NCBI GenBank assembly: GCA_021613335.1
Contig: JAJTWR010000063.1
Location: 227,501-291,500, forward strand
DNA length: 64,000 nucleotides
Source: Whitmania pigra
Taxonomy: Eukaryota > Annelida > Clitellata > Hirudinida > Haemopidae
Reading direction: 5' to 3'
The notes beneath the pieces are model-generated. The model made no database searches, was not told the DNA's origin, and saw nothing but the letters and a program-made list of their open reading frames with translations. Positions 46,378 to 59,051 of this stretch are shown piece by piece. Made by a program: the position numbers and the translations under genes. Every line of letters begins with the position of its first letter. The first letter of the stretch is position 1.

Positions 46378-49300
46378 TCAGACACCAACTAACCAGCGTG
46401 GCCTCATTGTCGGCAACGGACGAAGGTTTGCCGAAGCAGGCCTTCCGATGTCGTAGGTCACCCTCCTGTCGTTTACCTCATCGTCTTCGTCACCATCACC
46501 GTGGTTCCTGTTGAGACCAAAAGCAGTCGAGGGGTCGAACCTTTTCTTCCCCTCGAGAGCTTCGAGCTGACCAGTCAGTTTCTCGATCCTCTTCCTGTTC
46601 ATCATATCCTTGGCTTGGAGTTTTGCGATATCCTACGATGGTGCAAAGGACATGATTTGGCGCATGATTTTGGACGAACAATTTTAAACAAAGAACTGTT
46701 TTAATGTTAACACTGTAAGCTTAATTCTCAAGATGCAAGCAATTCACAGTGCTTGATTGCAGATCGTACGACAAATATAAAAATGTGCGTAGATACCAGA
46801 GTTCCATTTATTGAGATAGAATGTCTAAGAGCATAATCACTTATTGAATATTGTATAAATGAACAATTAACATAAGATAATTATCTGTTTCAGCTGTGTA
46901 ATTAAGGACTAATTAATTAACTATTCCAACCAATCCGTAATTAATGTCAAATCACCTCTTTCAAGCTCGTGTTCTCCTTCTTGAGCTTGGCAAGATGTTG
47001 AATCTTCTGCTTGTGGTTCTGGTGGCCAAACATCTCGGCATACTTGCCGTTCAACTTGTCCACTTCCTTCTGCACGGATTCGTTCCTGTTCTGAAGCATC
47101 TGCTTCTCCAGCTCATACTTCTCCAAGAGTTCCTGCGAAACGGAGAAATCGAGATTCGTCTGAATCCGGAAATTTGGACGGCAAATAAAGGACGCAATCG
47201 GTTTTTCCGTCTTAATTTGACAGACCGAAGTTGCTTTGTAGTAACCATTTACCTTGAATGGTTCAATCTTTTCACTCTGTTCTTCGAACAAAATTTTCCA
47301 CCTGTAGATCAAAGACGGTTTGCGGGGAAAATGAAGGTTCGGAATTCGTAATTACCAATCCACTAATTATTATTCTACATTTGAACCATCACCAACCTTT
47401 GGCACTCCTCTTTCAACTTCACCAACTTGCTCTCAGCCTCCATGTGGCTCCTGAGTCGAATCGATTAATTATAATTTGCTAATAAATTAATAACTATCAA
47501 ACAAACAGCTAAAATACACCAGGCCAGTGCTGGTCATGTTCAAAGATATCTGAAGCTAACACCACTATGACCTAGAATATTCCCAATACCAATTTTCCTA
47601 ATAATACCAATTGGATGGCCAATTTCCTATCTCGTGGATCTTACCTTCTCAATTCTTCCTGGTAGAAAGCCTTTAAGTTGTTGTTGGAACTTTCTTGCGA
47701 CGAACGAAGCTCTTGCAAGTCGAAGATGATGTTCTGGTGTTCTTTACCCAGCTCGATGTGGTCCTTCATTATTCTGTACCAATTTATTTTAACAATTCAT
47801 TTTATCAATGATGATCTCGATGATTGTTGGTAATAACGAGTGTAGTGGCAAACTGAGGTACAATGCAACAACAACGTGCAACCTAGCATGATTAGTTTCA
47901 TTAATTTTTAGTAATTATTTTTTGAAATAGAATAAATGATTGTGATTGATATTAAGTCTCAATAAAAAATAAAAGTCACGATTTAACAACTGCAAAGTGT
48001 TTAGCATGTTTAAAATTCATGTAATTTGTGGCAATATTATTTAATATTCGCATTTAAAATTCATGATTTGTATTATTTAATTACGCATTACCTCTTCACT
48101 TCTCCCTTGGATGCCTCGAGTGCTCTCATCAGTTCGCAGACCTTGGCATCGTGTTCCGATTTCGAGCTGATCGCAAGGACGATTAATTCACGATTTCAGT
48201 TCGAGACGCCAATTCTCGGGCATATTTGAAAAAAATAAATATTCCACCGACCTCGTCAGCAAGCCCACGAGCTTCCTATGCTCCAGGTCCGCCGACTCCA
48301 GTTTGGCTTTGTACTCGTCGACCTGCCTGAGAAGGAACGAACAATCTTCCTCGAAGGATCTCCTGGTCTCCTCTTCTGAACATCTGGTACTCTCGATCTC
48401 CGCCCGAAGCTTCCAGACGGCCGATTCTCCGGCGGCCACAGCCTTCCTCAGCTCCGATACTTCTCCTTCCAGCTGGCCAATCCTGGTGAAATCGGACTGG
48501 TGGATCCTCTCGGTCTCTTTCAGTTTCCTAGTCAGAATTTCGACCGTGGTTTTGCTCTCCGCCTCCTTCTCACCGAGTTGGCCCTCCAACAGCAGGTGTC
48601 TTCGCTTCTCCAAGTTTAACTGATTTTCCAGTTCCCTGATCTGGTCGTCCTTCTTGCTGAGCTCTTTGTCGATGTCCAGTTTCAAGATTTTCGATTCCAT
48701 CTCGAGTTTTTCCAGTTTCGCAGCGAGAACGGATTTACTCTGGTCAGATGAGCTCGCCATTTTGGCAAGCTCTTGGATTTGAGCTTCTTTGGATGAAATT
48801 TCTAGGGCATGCGATTCCTGGACGGAGACAAGCATTTGTTTGTGAATTTGAGATTGCGAAACCACGTCGTCAATCTCCAACTTGAGCTCGTTCAGTAATT
48901 CTTCCTTCCTAACCAATTTCTCTCCAAGTTCTGAGGACAGATTCCTCTCGAACGACAACTGCTTCGAGTGTTCCTCGATCATTTTTTCGTTTTTTACTTT
49001 CCACTCCTCCACCAACGAAGCAGCACGTTCCTCTGATTTTCTCAGCTTCTCATTTTTCTCAGCCACGGAGCACACAAGATCGATCATCTCAGAATCTTGT
49101 GCGATCGCTAGCATTTCCAGCTTCTGCAGTTGGGTCTCAAGGTGCTCCAATTCTGATTTCAGACGTACAGCTTTCGATCTCTCCAAGGCGGCTTCTTTCT
49201 CTGAATCATTCAGCAGCATTTGCAGGCTTAAGATTTTATTATCTTTAGAGTCAATAATTTCTTTTAAAAATGCAATTTCTTTTTTTAAGGATGATATTTT

Positions 49301-51328
49301 CTTCGAGAGATTAAGTCTTAATTGGTGCTCGTTGTCCTTGGAAACTGAAAGTTCATCAATTTTCTGCTCCAAAGTTCTGATTTCCCATTGGAAGTGGCTC
49401 TTAAGCTCTGTGTTCAAGTCTTGGTCTCTTTCCTTTAGAGCCTTGAAATTTTAAATATTACATTTCTAAAATGAAGTTCTAAAGGAAGCTGTCGAACATG
49501 AATGACGTGGCAAATGAATATCTAATGTCGTGGCAAATGAATATCTAATAACGTGGTAAATGAATATCTAATGTCATGGCAAATGAATGTCTAATAACTA
49601 GCACTTCTAAATCTCACCCCATCCTGCTTGAGACGGAACACTTCCTCCCTCAGAGACTCCGCCTCTTCTTCGATTTTCAACTTTTCTTCGAGAACCAACT
49701 CCAGTTGTTTTTCAATCTCGGACAATTCCTCGGCCTTCCTCGCCATCTTCTGGTAGAAGCTGTTTCTCTCTTTCACCGTTTGCCTCAGCTGCCAGAAATT
49801 AGGGTTAGAGTCGACGGGTCGTGCATATTGGCGACATAAATTTGATTTAATGTCTGATGAAGTCTAGAACTTTGTAGATTAGTTTGTACATTCTGAGGCC
49901 ATTTATGGTAAGCATTGATTACATCATGCAACAAAATAATAATGTGCTAATTTATTTACTGCTTCTGAATCTGTGCACTCATCGAGCAAGCTTCGCATAA
50001 ATCTGGTGTTAGCACGATTCGTCACACTGATGGATGCAGTTAAAAAAACAGTTATTTGAATTCAACACCTCCAGTCTCCTTTTAAACAATGACGAGCAAA
50101 AAAAAAGAACAGTTGGTTGCCGTGATGTGCGCTCGATTACAACGACGAATTTGGAAAATCGACAAAACATCGGTTCCATAACTCGATAACCACGGTACTT
50201 TCCATAATTAAAATAAAAATAACATTAACGATAATAAATAACAAGCATGAAAACTGAGTATAAAGTCAAAGACATGAGCAACAATACCTGCTTGTTGAGA
50301 TCCTTCTCTTTGTCTGTGTGCTTGACACTGTTGTGCGTCGTGAAGCAAATAGATTTTGGCTGAAAAGTATCCAAAGACAAAGACGTCAAGCAGATGCTAG
50401 TGCCATTTCAAATGCATTCATTTTTTAACATCACAGCTACCCGTTCGCAAAGCGTTAGTTCAACAAGAATTATGTATATTTACTTTGACACGACTGCATG
50501 CCAATTAAACGCAACACATCGGCGGATGGCCATGGCTTGCAGCGTTAAAGAAAACAATGTCCAAAAGAAATCGGTAAAGCTGAAAACAGAAGTCAACTCA
50601 CGAGGGACTCAACACTGGAAGAGTTGGAAACACTCTTGCCATTCCTGCTGCCCAAACTGGATGATCTCATTTTGAACACTTCTGGAAGATGATTATTTGT
50701 ACATTAAAACTGGTGAATTAAATATCCAATTAATGTGCAAATGCAACTAGAATGTAGCCAGTTTTTTTGTGTATTTAGGATTGCCATGATAAAACAGCAA
50801 TGCTTGATTTTAGTGATTATAATGTGTGGTCTGTGAACTGTGAAAAGCTTTCCTTATACAAACTAGTAAGTTAATCAAAATATTTGGACACAGAAGCAAA
50901 TATGGATTAACAAATTATCAATATTGTGATAATAAATAGTTGGAATTTAGAACAATCACTTGCTTTTAAATAAATATCATGAGTGATTGGCATGAAAATT
51001 CAACAAGTCTTGAAATAATATTTTCATATAATACTGGCCTTTGGGCTCTTTAAACCTCTCGTCTTTGGTGTCTAAGGATGGAACCTTGACAGATTCAGTT
51101 ATCTTCGGATCGTAATGTCCTACCGGCGGCGCGCAGGCTTAGAGGTAAATGATGTTTATTTAATGTGCATAACAAACCAGCCAGGTGTTTCACAGATTAT
51201 AAAAAGCAGTCCAATGAAACTCTTCCGTTGTTGGTAAATGATGCTAACTTAATGCACTTTATAAAAATTAAAATTTACTAACAACTAATTTCGTTAAACC
51301 TCTTGACTCTAGCTTTCGGGAAAGACAT
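46378..51328 (-). CDS. HMMR: HMMR (RHAMM)-like coiled-coil protein, 12 exons
   Basis: Exons (minus) 51328-51286, 51137-51039, 50681-50602, 50359-50288, 49788-49618, 49441-48252, 48166-48092, 47773-47645, 47450-47397, 47301-47253, 47132-46956 and 46632-46378 join to 797 residues (human 724). The N terminus MSFPKARVKRFNE followed by CAPPVGHYD matches the conserved HMMR start. Most of 99-720 is heptad coiled coil, 396 codons of it in one exon. The C terminus has the family blocks RWKILFEEQSEKIEPF (638-653), GHQNHKQKI and RFDPSTAF. HMMR binds microtubules and centrosomes through its ends and affects spindle orientation. The exon 2 donor must be AAAG|GCCAGT (GC type) to keep the frame. Confidence 0.9.
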
Positions 51329-52309
51329 CGCCCAATCCGCGCAAATGGTGTAAACAAATTTATCCAAATTAAAAAAGGCGGCTTTCAGAAACGATCAAAC
51401 TAGTGTAGGAGGCGAATAAGGCAAAGATCGAAAATAAATTACTACACAATTACTACTTTTACAATATAAAATTTGTTAAAAATTAAAAAGTACTCTCAAT
51501 ACATAGATCTTACCATTATTGTTATAATATTTTCGACTGGCTGAGCCCCTAATATCTGTCCCAGAAATGTTAGGACTCGCAATGAAGGGAAGAGTTATAT
51601 TTCGTAGACAAATTTTGAGAACCATTTTGAAAGTGCCGAGATGCCGATGTCTTCACAACGAGCCAAATATCAACGTACTTCCATGTTTATTTCAGTAAAC
51701 AAAAGAGGTGAATTAGGTTTGTTTTCTGAGTCTTGTTCGAATATTACCGAATAGTTTTTCGCGGACCCCCTCATTACTTCAGTAAATTAAAATTGTTCAA
51801 TTGACTGAATCACCCAAATATTGGCGTTAAGATTTCCATCTGCGATTGCTAAAGTCTTAGGGAATAAGTCATAATGGCATCTGTGTTCTTCAGTTCTGTG
51901 CTCTTTGACCCATCATGCAAATCTCCCTGCTTAAAGTTTACTAAAAGATTTAGCCTGAAATGTGTCTGCAATAGTGTAGAGTTTAGTTTTAATAACATGC
52001 CGCATTTAATGCTTTTTCTTATTGCGCCATTGATAGAGTTCCTTTAGACAGAGTCCTCCTTTAGCCATAACCTCTGCAGCAGAGGATTTTATTTTTATTT
52101 CGTATTTTATTTTTATTATAATACCATTTTCAAAATAAATCTTAATAATAAACTTCGCCCACCTCTGCCAAAGTGTTCTAGATCGTATTTTCAAAATACA
52201 ACAGTGTTTATTTATTTGATTATAGTCCGTTGCATGACTGAGATGATTTGGACTAATACAACAGTGGCATGCCATGTGCTTTTTATATGCAGGGATGGTA
52301 CTTAACAAA
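51329..52309. other. HMMR upstream region
   Basis: No exon recognised. TTTATTTATTTGATTATAG near 52206 and the following 60 bp resemble 14157-14230, a short dispersed repeat. Confidence 0.5.
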
Positions 52310-52735
52310 AAGAGATCATGTTCTCTCTCGTCTAGACTATTGCAATTTCCTTCTTTATGGCACATCTGCCTCTTTAATTTATTCCTTGCAACGCGTCCAA
52401 ACAAGCTTGCCAAGCTTGTGCTTCTCAACTTTACCTTCATTAGTACGTACTGCCTGAAGCAACTGGTTGCCGATTCATCACCTTCAAAATCACCATTCAT
52501 CTTCATCAACCGGGTCATCACTCGCAAATAAGAGACTTCTCGTACGCCTCTCCTGCTGTATGGAACAGACTCTCTTTGTCAGAGACCAACCATATGTGGA
52601 GCCCTTCAAGTGTCACCTGAAAACTCACCTCTTCAGGAATTCGTGGGATAGCGAAGACATAAGGCGCCTATAACGCTATGCACACAGCGCTTTATAAATT
52701 AATTATAATTATTATTATTTTGTATGACTGACAAT
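52310..52735 (+). mobile_element. LINE relic, 3' part of an RT ORF plus tail
   Basis: In three frames, fragments of a LINE C terminus can be read: SRLDYCNFLLYG (about 52325-52360), a FSYA-S-P-A-V-W-N-R-L equivalent (52530-52575) and a PFKCHLKTHLFR segment (52600-52640). These are the typical end of CR1/L2/Jockey-type reverse transcriptases. The 3' UTR ends GCGCTTTATAAATT followed by an ATT-rich tail. Frameshifts make it a dead copy. Confidence 0.75.
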
Positions 52736-53589
52736 TTTCAACAACAGCTGCCTTTTAAGACAAACCATGACCTTATACCGTGAAATTTTTGGTATTTTTT
52801 GCTTTGAATAAAAGTATTTCATAATACGTATTTTGTATTTTAATATTTAGTATTTTAAATATTCAGTGGGCAGTATTTTGCCCACCTCTGCACTTTGAGT
52901 GGGGATGGCGGGGGCATAATTCTAGAACCAGTGGGCGGAATGGAGAATCTACCTATCCCTAGAGTGCCTTAGGTGTATGAGTATGCCTTAACATTTGAAT
53001 TTTATGTGGGCAAACACTTAAACAACTCATCTTTCATTTATTAAGTTGTTAAAACTTAAGACTACTTATTTTCTGACATCATAAAGAATTTTGTTCAAAC
53101 TGCGGTATTTTCACTTGCCTTATGTGATTTTCCATATGTTTTTTTCAAATATGACGACTTCCAAATAATTGCAGATAAAATTATCAATTATAGGCTTTTC
53201 TGTAGATAGACTATATATATAGACTCTTAGATTACTATATTTTATATTGTTTGATTTGAACGCTGTGAACAATAAAATTAAACAAATCAACCAAATTTAC
53301 TGTAAATTTCTTAGATGTTACAGACCAAATAATTAAAAGATGGTCATTATTTGTCTTTTTTATTATATTTTCTTCTCAGGCATTTAAAATATAAAAATTT
53401 GATCTAACTTACAACTATAGTTTTATTAAAAGTGTAAAATGGCGCATAGCATTTGAGGATGGAAAGGGGACGGCAATAGTAATTAAAAAATACAAAAAGA
53501 AAATTCAAAACCTTAAACAATTACATAAAAATATTCCATAAAATAATTTTAGAAAAATAATCATTGTATCCAGAGAGATCTTTCACTGT
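52736..53589. other. AT-rich intergenic stretch
   Basis: No exon recognised. Lies 3' of the EGF gene on the minus strand; tttatt strings on plus could serve as its polyadenylation signal. Confidence 0.5.
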
Positions 53590-56500
53590 TTATGCCGCTG
53601 AACGGAGATCACTAACGCCTGACAAAGTGCTGGATATATCTATAGTACAAATTGTTTCAATGTGTAAATTGACAAACAATCACACGTCTTACCTAATAAA
53701 AAGGTTTTAAGGGTTATTAATTTAGAATTTTAGAAAATAATGACAAATTATAAATTAAGCATCAGTAAGATTAGACAATTAGTAATACTTATTTTAAATA
53801 TTAAATGTGATTAGTGGTAGAAGTTGAGAAATATATACACAATAATTACCATAAATATCTTGCATTTATTAATTAATAAGTAATAAACCATTATTAAATA
53901 ATTAATTAAATTGATCTAACTATTACTTATAGAAACTCGTTCAAACGGTTAACCAAAGTATTAACACATGACTACCTACTTGAGTGTGTGTGTGTCTCTC
54001 TGAGAAAGCGACATACAGTAATTGACTAAAAGAAGTGTCTAAATACTTACATACAGCCCTTCCTAGGCAGCGAAACATGCACTTGACAAAACATGCCACG
54101 ACTAAAAGGGTAAAAATCGACCCAATAACAATCAATCCAATGATGTAATCTTTGACAATATCAGCAATATCGATAACAAATTCTTCGGTAGTATAGTCGT
54201 CATCTATATAGAATGTTGTGTTTTCAAATCCTTCAATAGACTCTAAAAGTTAAAATTGCCAATTGGTAAATAAATTTGAGATCGAACATGCCACTAAGTT
54301 TACGAAGCCCTACTGCTTGCGCAGGTATAATTGTCGATGTTGATGTAACCAGGCATGCATTGGCACATGTAACTTGAAAGCATATTCAAACAAAAAGAGA
54401 TAGTCCTATTGCACTTGTTTGTTTCTTCACATTCATCTACATCTAAAATAAAGATTAATTACTAACAATATTTGGATAAAACTGTTCTAATTGATTAAAA
54501 CTCATAATTGAATTTTGTATTAGGAGTAATGGCAAAATTAATGTTTGAAGTGATCCATTGTTCTTTAGAAAATACCTGTGCTTGTTAAATATGTCTTTAC
54601 CAATCAATAGTTCGGTAAAAATTGATATAATTGAAATTAGTTTTAAGAGTTCAACCAAAATTAATGGTTACAGTAGTTCATTGTCTTTTAGAAAATACAA
54701 TTAGTTTTAATGTCAAATATGTCTTTACCAATTATTAAGAATATGACTAAATTGACCTTGGCATTCGATGGAATGCTGATAAACAAATTTGCGAGTTTTG
54801 TCTGGACACGAGCAATCAAACGAACCAATTGTGTTTATGCAAGTGGACAATTTGCCACAGTGATGTTGCAATGAGATGCATTCGTCGATATCTTGAAAAA
54901 ATAAATAAAAACCAATTTAATAAAATAACATAGCTACTTAAGAGATGTGATTGACTTTGTAATACAGTCTATTTTTCTAATTTTAAAATTAACTATCATA
55001 ACATGCAGAGGCACAGAATGTTATTTATTAAGCTGCTGCTGATCTTCAATCGTCAAGGTTTCAACACTAATTTGTTGTAGTGGTATAATAATTATTAAAT
55101 CAAGTAATTAATATTATATGATTTGTAAGATTTGACCTTCGCATCGTAACCTCGTCACATATTTTAATCCTTTATTACAATTACAGGCATAGCTTCCAGG
55201 TATATTTCGGCATGTTGTTGTACTTCTATCACAGCTGTTCTCACTGCCACATTCATCGATATCTAGCACAGGAAATGTATGCAAACATTTTGAAGGCTGG
55301 TTTATGTTGTGATATATTTTATAACAATTTAAAATAATACAAAAAAAAATAACATTTATGTGAAAAAGTGAAAGAAACGTGCTTTGCCTTCAACCAATTT
55401 ATTTGGACCAATTTAAAGAAAAATAAGTATATATTAATTGTAATAATAATTGTTATTAATTTTAATAATAGCAGTAATTCTACTAGAACGACACAGCAAT
55501 GCAATTTCAGACTTACCAAAGCAATTTTGTTTTGAAACACAAAATCGGTTTATAATGTAACCTTGACATTGATCGGTTCTGTCCAGGTAACTTACGAATC
55601 CAAACATACAAAGGCATTTATAGGATCCCAAACTGTTTATGCATGAAGTTGATATTTTATCGCATGTTTCATCGGCACATTCATCTTTGTCTGATTTGTA
55701 CAATGTCGAGAACAATTGTATTTGCAATATATTGTTCTAAAAGCGCTATTAGTTCTTTTGTAAATAAATAAAATAGTAAATTGACAATATTTAAGTAATT
55801 TATGATGGCCCTTTTAAGGTTACTACTTAATCTTGCCTCTAATCGGAAAACGGGTACTGGAATCAAAGATATTTTGTGAAAATGTTGCTTACAGTATACC
55901 TTCGCAATGAGTTTTATTTGTTTCCTTGTATCCTTCCTTGCATTTGCACTCATATGAACCCTGTGTGTTATTGCACGTAGTTGTGGATTCGCTGCAACCG
56001 TGATCTTTATCGCATTCGTTAATATCTTGGAAAAATTGAATGAAAAATATATATGGTGTTTAAATTTCATCTTGTAATGTAAATGGTAAAAAAGTGAATG
56101 TAGAACCAGTGCATGTTGTGTTTGGAGAAAGTGTAGCATTAGGACGTAAATCCTCGTAACCTCTTGTACATGTACAATAGAAAGATCCCTCAGCATTGTT
56201 GCAATTTGTTGCTGTTACGTCGTGACACGGAAAAGCTATGCACTCGTCAACATCTAGGTAAGCAATTACAAGTAAATGTGTAATCAAGGCACATAATGGA
56301 ATAAACAAACAGAAGTAAACAGACTCAGACAATTGAATTTAAATCAAATAGGAATATGCAAATATGTGACTTGTTTGCTTTCAGAAAAAACATTTTTGCG
56401 CTTGAAACTGGCATTTTTGTTAATAAACTTCTCTGACTATTTTTCATTTTAGACCAAACTCAACAAACTCAAATGGCAATATTTATTAAAAAAGCATTAT

Positions 56501-59005
56501 TTTAATAAGATAATAAAAATATTTATTCATCAGAAAACTAAGACATGGTTGTCGGACTTTTAAATTTTATCCAATCTTGCTCCTAATTATCATGAAATAT
56601 AACTTTTAAATATAAATGTAAATTATATGTAAAATATGACATCTTGATATGTAATATATAGATAATGAAATTGTTTTCAGATCGTTTAATTACACATCAA
56701 AAATAGCAACAATTATTTTCAATGAGTATAATATTCTAATAATTTTTTTAATGTTTCTATTATTTTTTATATCAATAGAGCATTATATCATTAACCTGAA
56801 CACTTCTTTAATTTCTTATCGTAAATGTCGAATCCATCCGAGCACTGGCAATCGTAACTTCCGATGTTATTAACGCATTTTGTTGATGGCTTGTTACATT
56901 TTTCGGTTTTAATTAGGCATTCGTCAACATCTTTGAATTGTTTGAAAAATTAATAATAATTTAAAAACTTGATTTCTCACTAAGTAACAATTTTGAAGCT
57001 ATCATGTAGTTTTTCGCTTCGAAATTTACATATTAAATTCAAGTTAATGTTCATGCAAAATATGCAGTTATCATGGAATTATGATTAAAATCATAATTAG
57101 TAATACAAACCATTGCAAATGAATCTCCCGGTGGAGCTATCGTTCACGTATCCCTTCTTACATTCGCACATATATGATCCTTGTGTATTTTCACAAGTAG
57201 CTGTACTGTCACAAGCGGATTGACTTTGGCACTCGTCAATATCTAATAGTTTCAACAATAAAAATAAATTTGTTTAAGTGCTACAGGTAATTGATATAAA
57301 ATAATGGAATTGGTTTTAATGTGTTACTCGACGTGCCTTTACACTTATATACATTCTTATCAACTTAATACAAATATAAAAATATACTTCCGTAACTTTT
57401 AGATTGATTTAATGTTTAAATATACGTACCATTACATTTCAGGTCATTGTCAGTAAAGTAGCCAGATCTGCAAGCACATGTCGATATTGTAATGTTGATT
57501 GTTTTCGTTTGGTCCCCAACTGTGAAAACAGTGCTCTGACATTCCGCGTCTCCACACATTCCATTTTCTTCAGAGCAATCTTTTATTATGCGAATTGTGT
57601 TATAGCACTTCAAATATATTTTATAGTTATATTAAAACAAAAAAATAATGCTTAATGCTGGGCTTCGGATTTAATCTATTAATTTGACGATTAATCGTTA
57701 TAAATTATAACCGGTTAAAATTTCTGTAATCCTAATATTTAATCGTAATAATAATAATAATAATATAATATTACAATTTAATATTATTATAATATATAAT
57801 ATATAATAATAATAATAATAATAATAATGGAATGAGAGCGATCTCTAACCTAATACATCGCTACCAGAGGTAACAATAAATGATAAAACTAATAATATAA
57901 TAACATACCTAATTATTATTCCACTACACAAAGGGGATTTTGCAACTTGTTATTAACAAGGACGGGAAGGGAGGATAAGTCAAATATTGTATAAAACTAA
58001 ATATCAATAAAACGAAGCCTCTGGATTGATTATAACCTTTTTTTTTCAAACGACCGTTAAAATGTAAATATATGTATTATAATCACAGAGCTGTAATATA
58101 CATATAAATACATTTTAACTATTTATATAAGCATTATTTATTTTTTGAAATTAAATTTTGGCTTATATAATAGTTTTATGCTTTCTATTCAATGATCGAT
58201 TAATGAAAAATAGTGGTAGAGTATTTCTGAACAATAATGAAGAAATATATATGCAAGTAAATCTTACTGCTTAATTAATATAACATATAATTAATATGAA
58301 AGAACAAAAATTGTTTACCAATTAATTCTAAATTAACTCCTGCTCTTCCTTTCACATGTGTACAGTTTCTTCTGACAACACAATCCATTTCAGTTAACCG
58401 TGGTTGAAAATGTTTTGGTGCAATTACTAAAGGAAATAAAATTTTAGTGTTTTCATTGTGAAAAAGCGCGCTTGTTATTAGTTAAATGCGTTTACTTTAG
58501 CAAAATGTATCAATCTTATTAAAGCATGAGAGTCGCAAATAAAAACATTGATTTAACATAACAACTACATAACAATGAATGCAGTTGACCTCAGAAACTG
58601 CCAATATTTAGATTAATTCCTAAGATATTTTTTTCGACTACTACTTATTATTGTTATTATTATTATATTATTATTATTAAAAACTATAATATTAAAATAA
58701 CTAAAAAAATTACAATAATATTATAATATTAATAATAAATTCATAAATAATATTATTTATAATAATTATAATATTTTTTTTATATAATTTATTAATATAA
58801 TATATACATATAATATATTATTTAATATTATTAATATAATAATAATAATATTGTTATTTTTATTACTTTAAAAAATTTAATAATAGTTATAATATTAGGT
58901 TTTATTTTAATAATAATTATAGCAATATTATTAATATATTATTATAACTATAATATATTATAGTTTTTATTATTATCATTATATAATTTTATTATTATAA
59001 TATTA

Positions 59006-59051
<46 letters not shown>

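Noticed and set aside
53941..54135. Read-through of the membrane-span exon to the stop at 53941
   Set aside because: A strong donor (GTAAGT) follows at 54050, and an acceptor at 53639 continues in the right phase to a short tail; read-through would add sequence of low-complexity character (THTHT).
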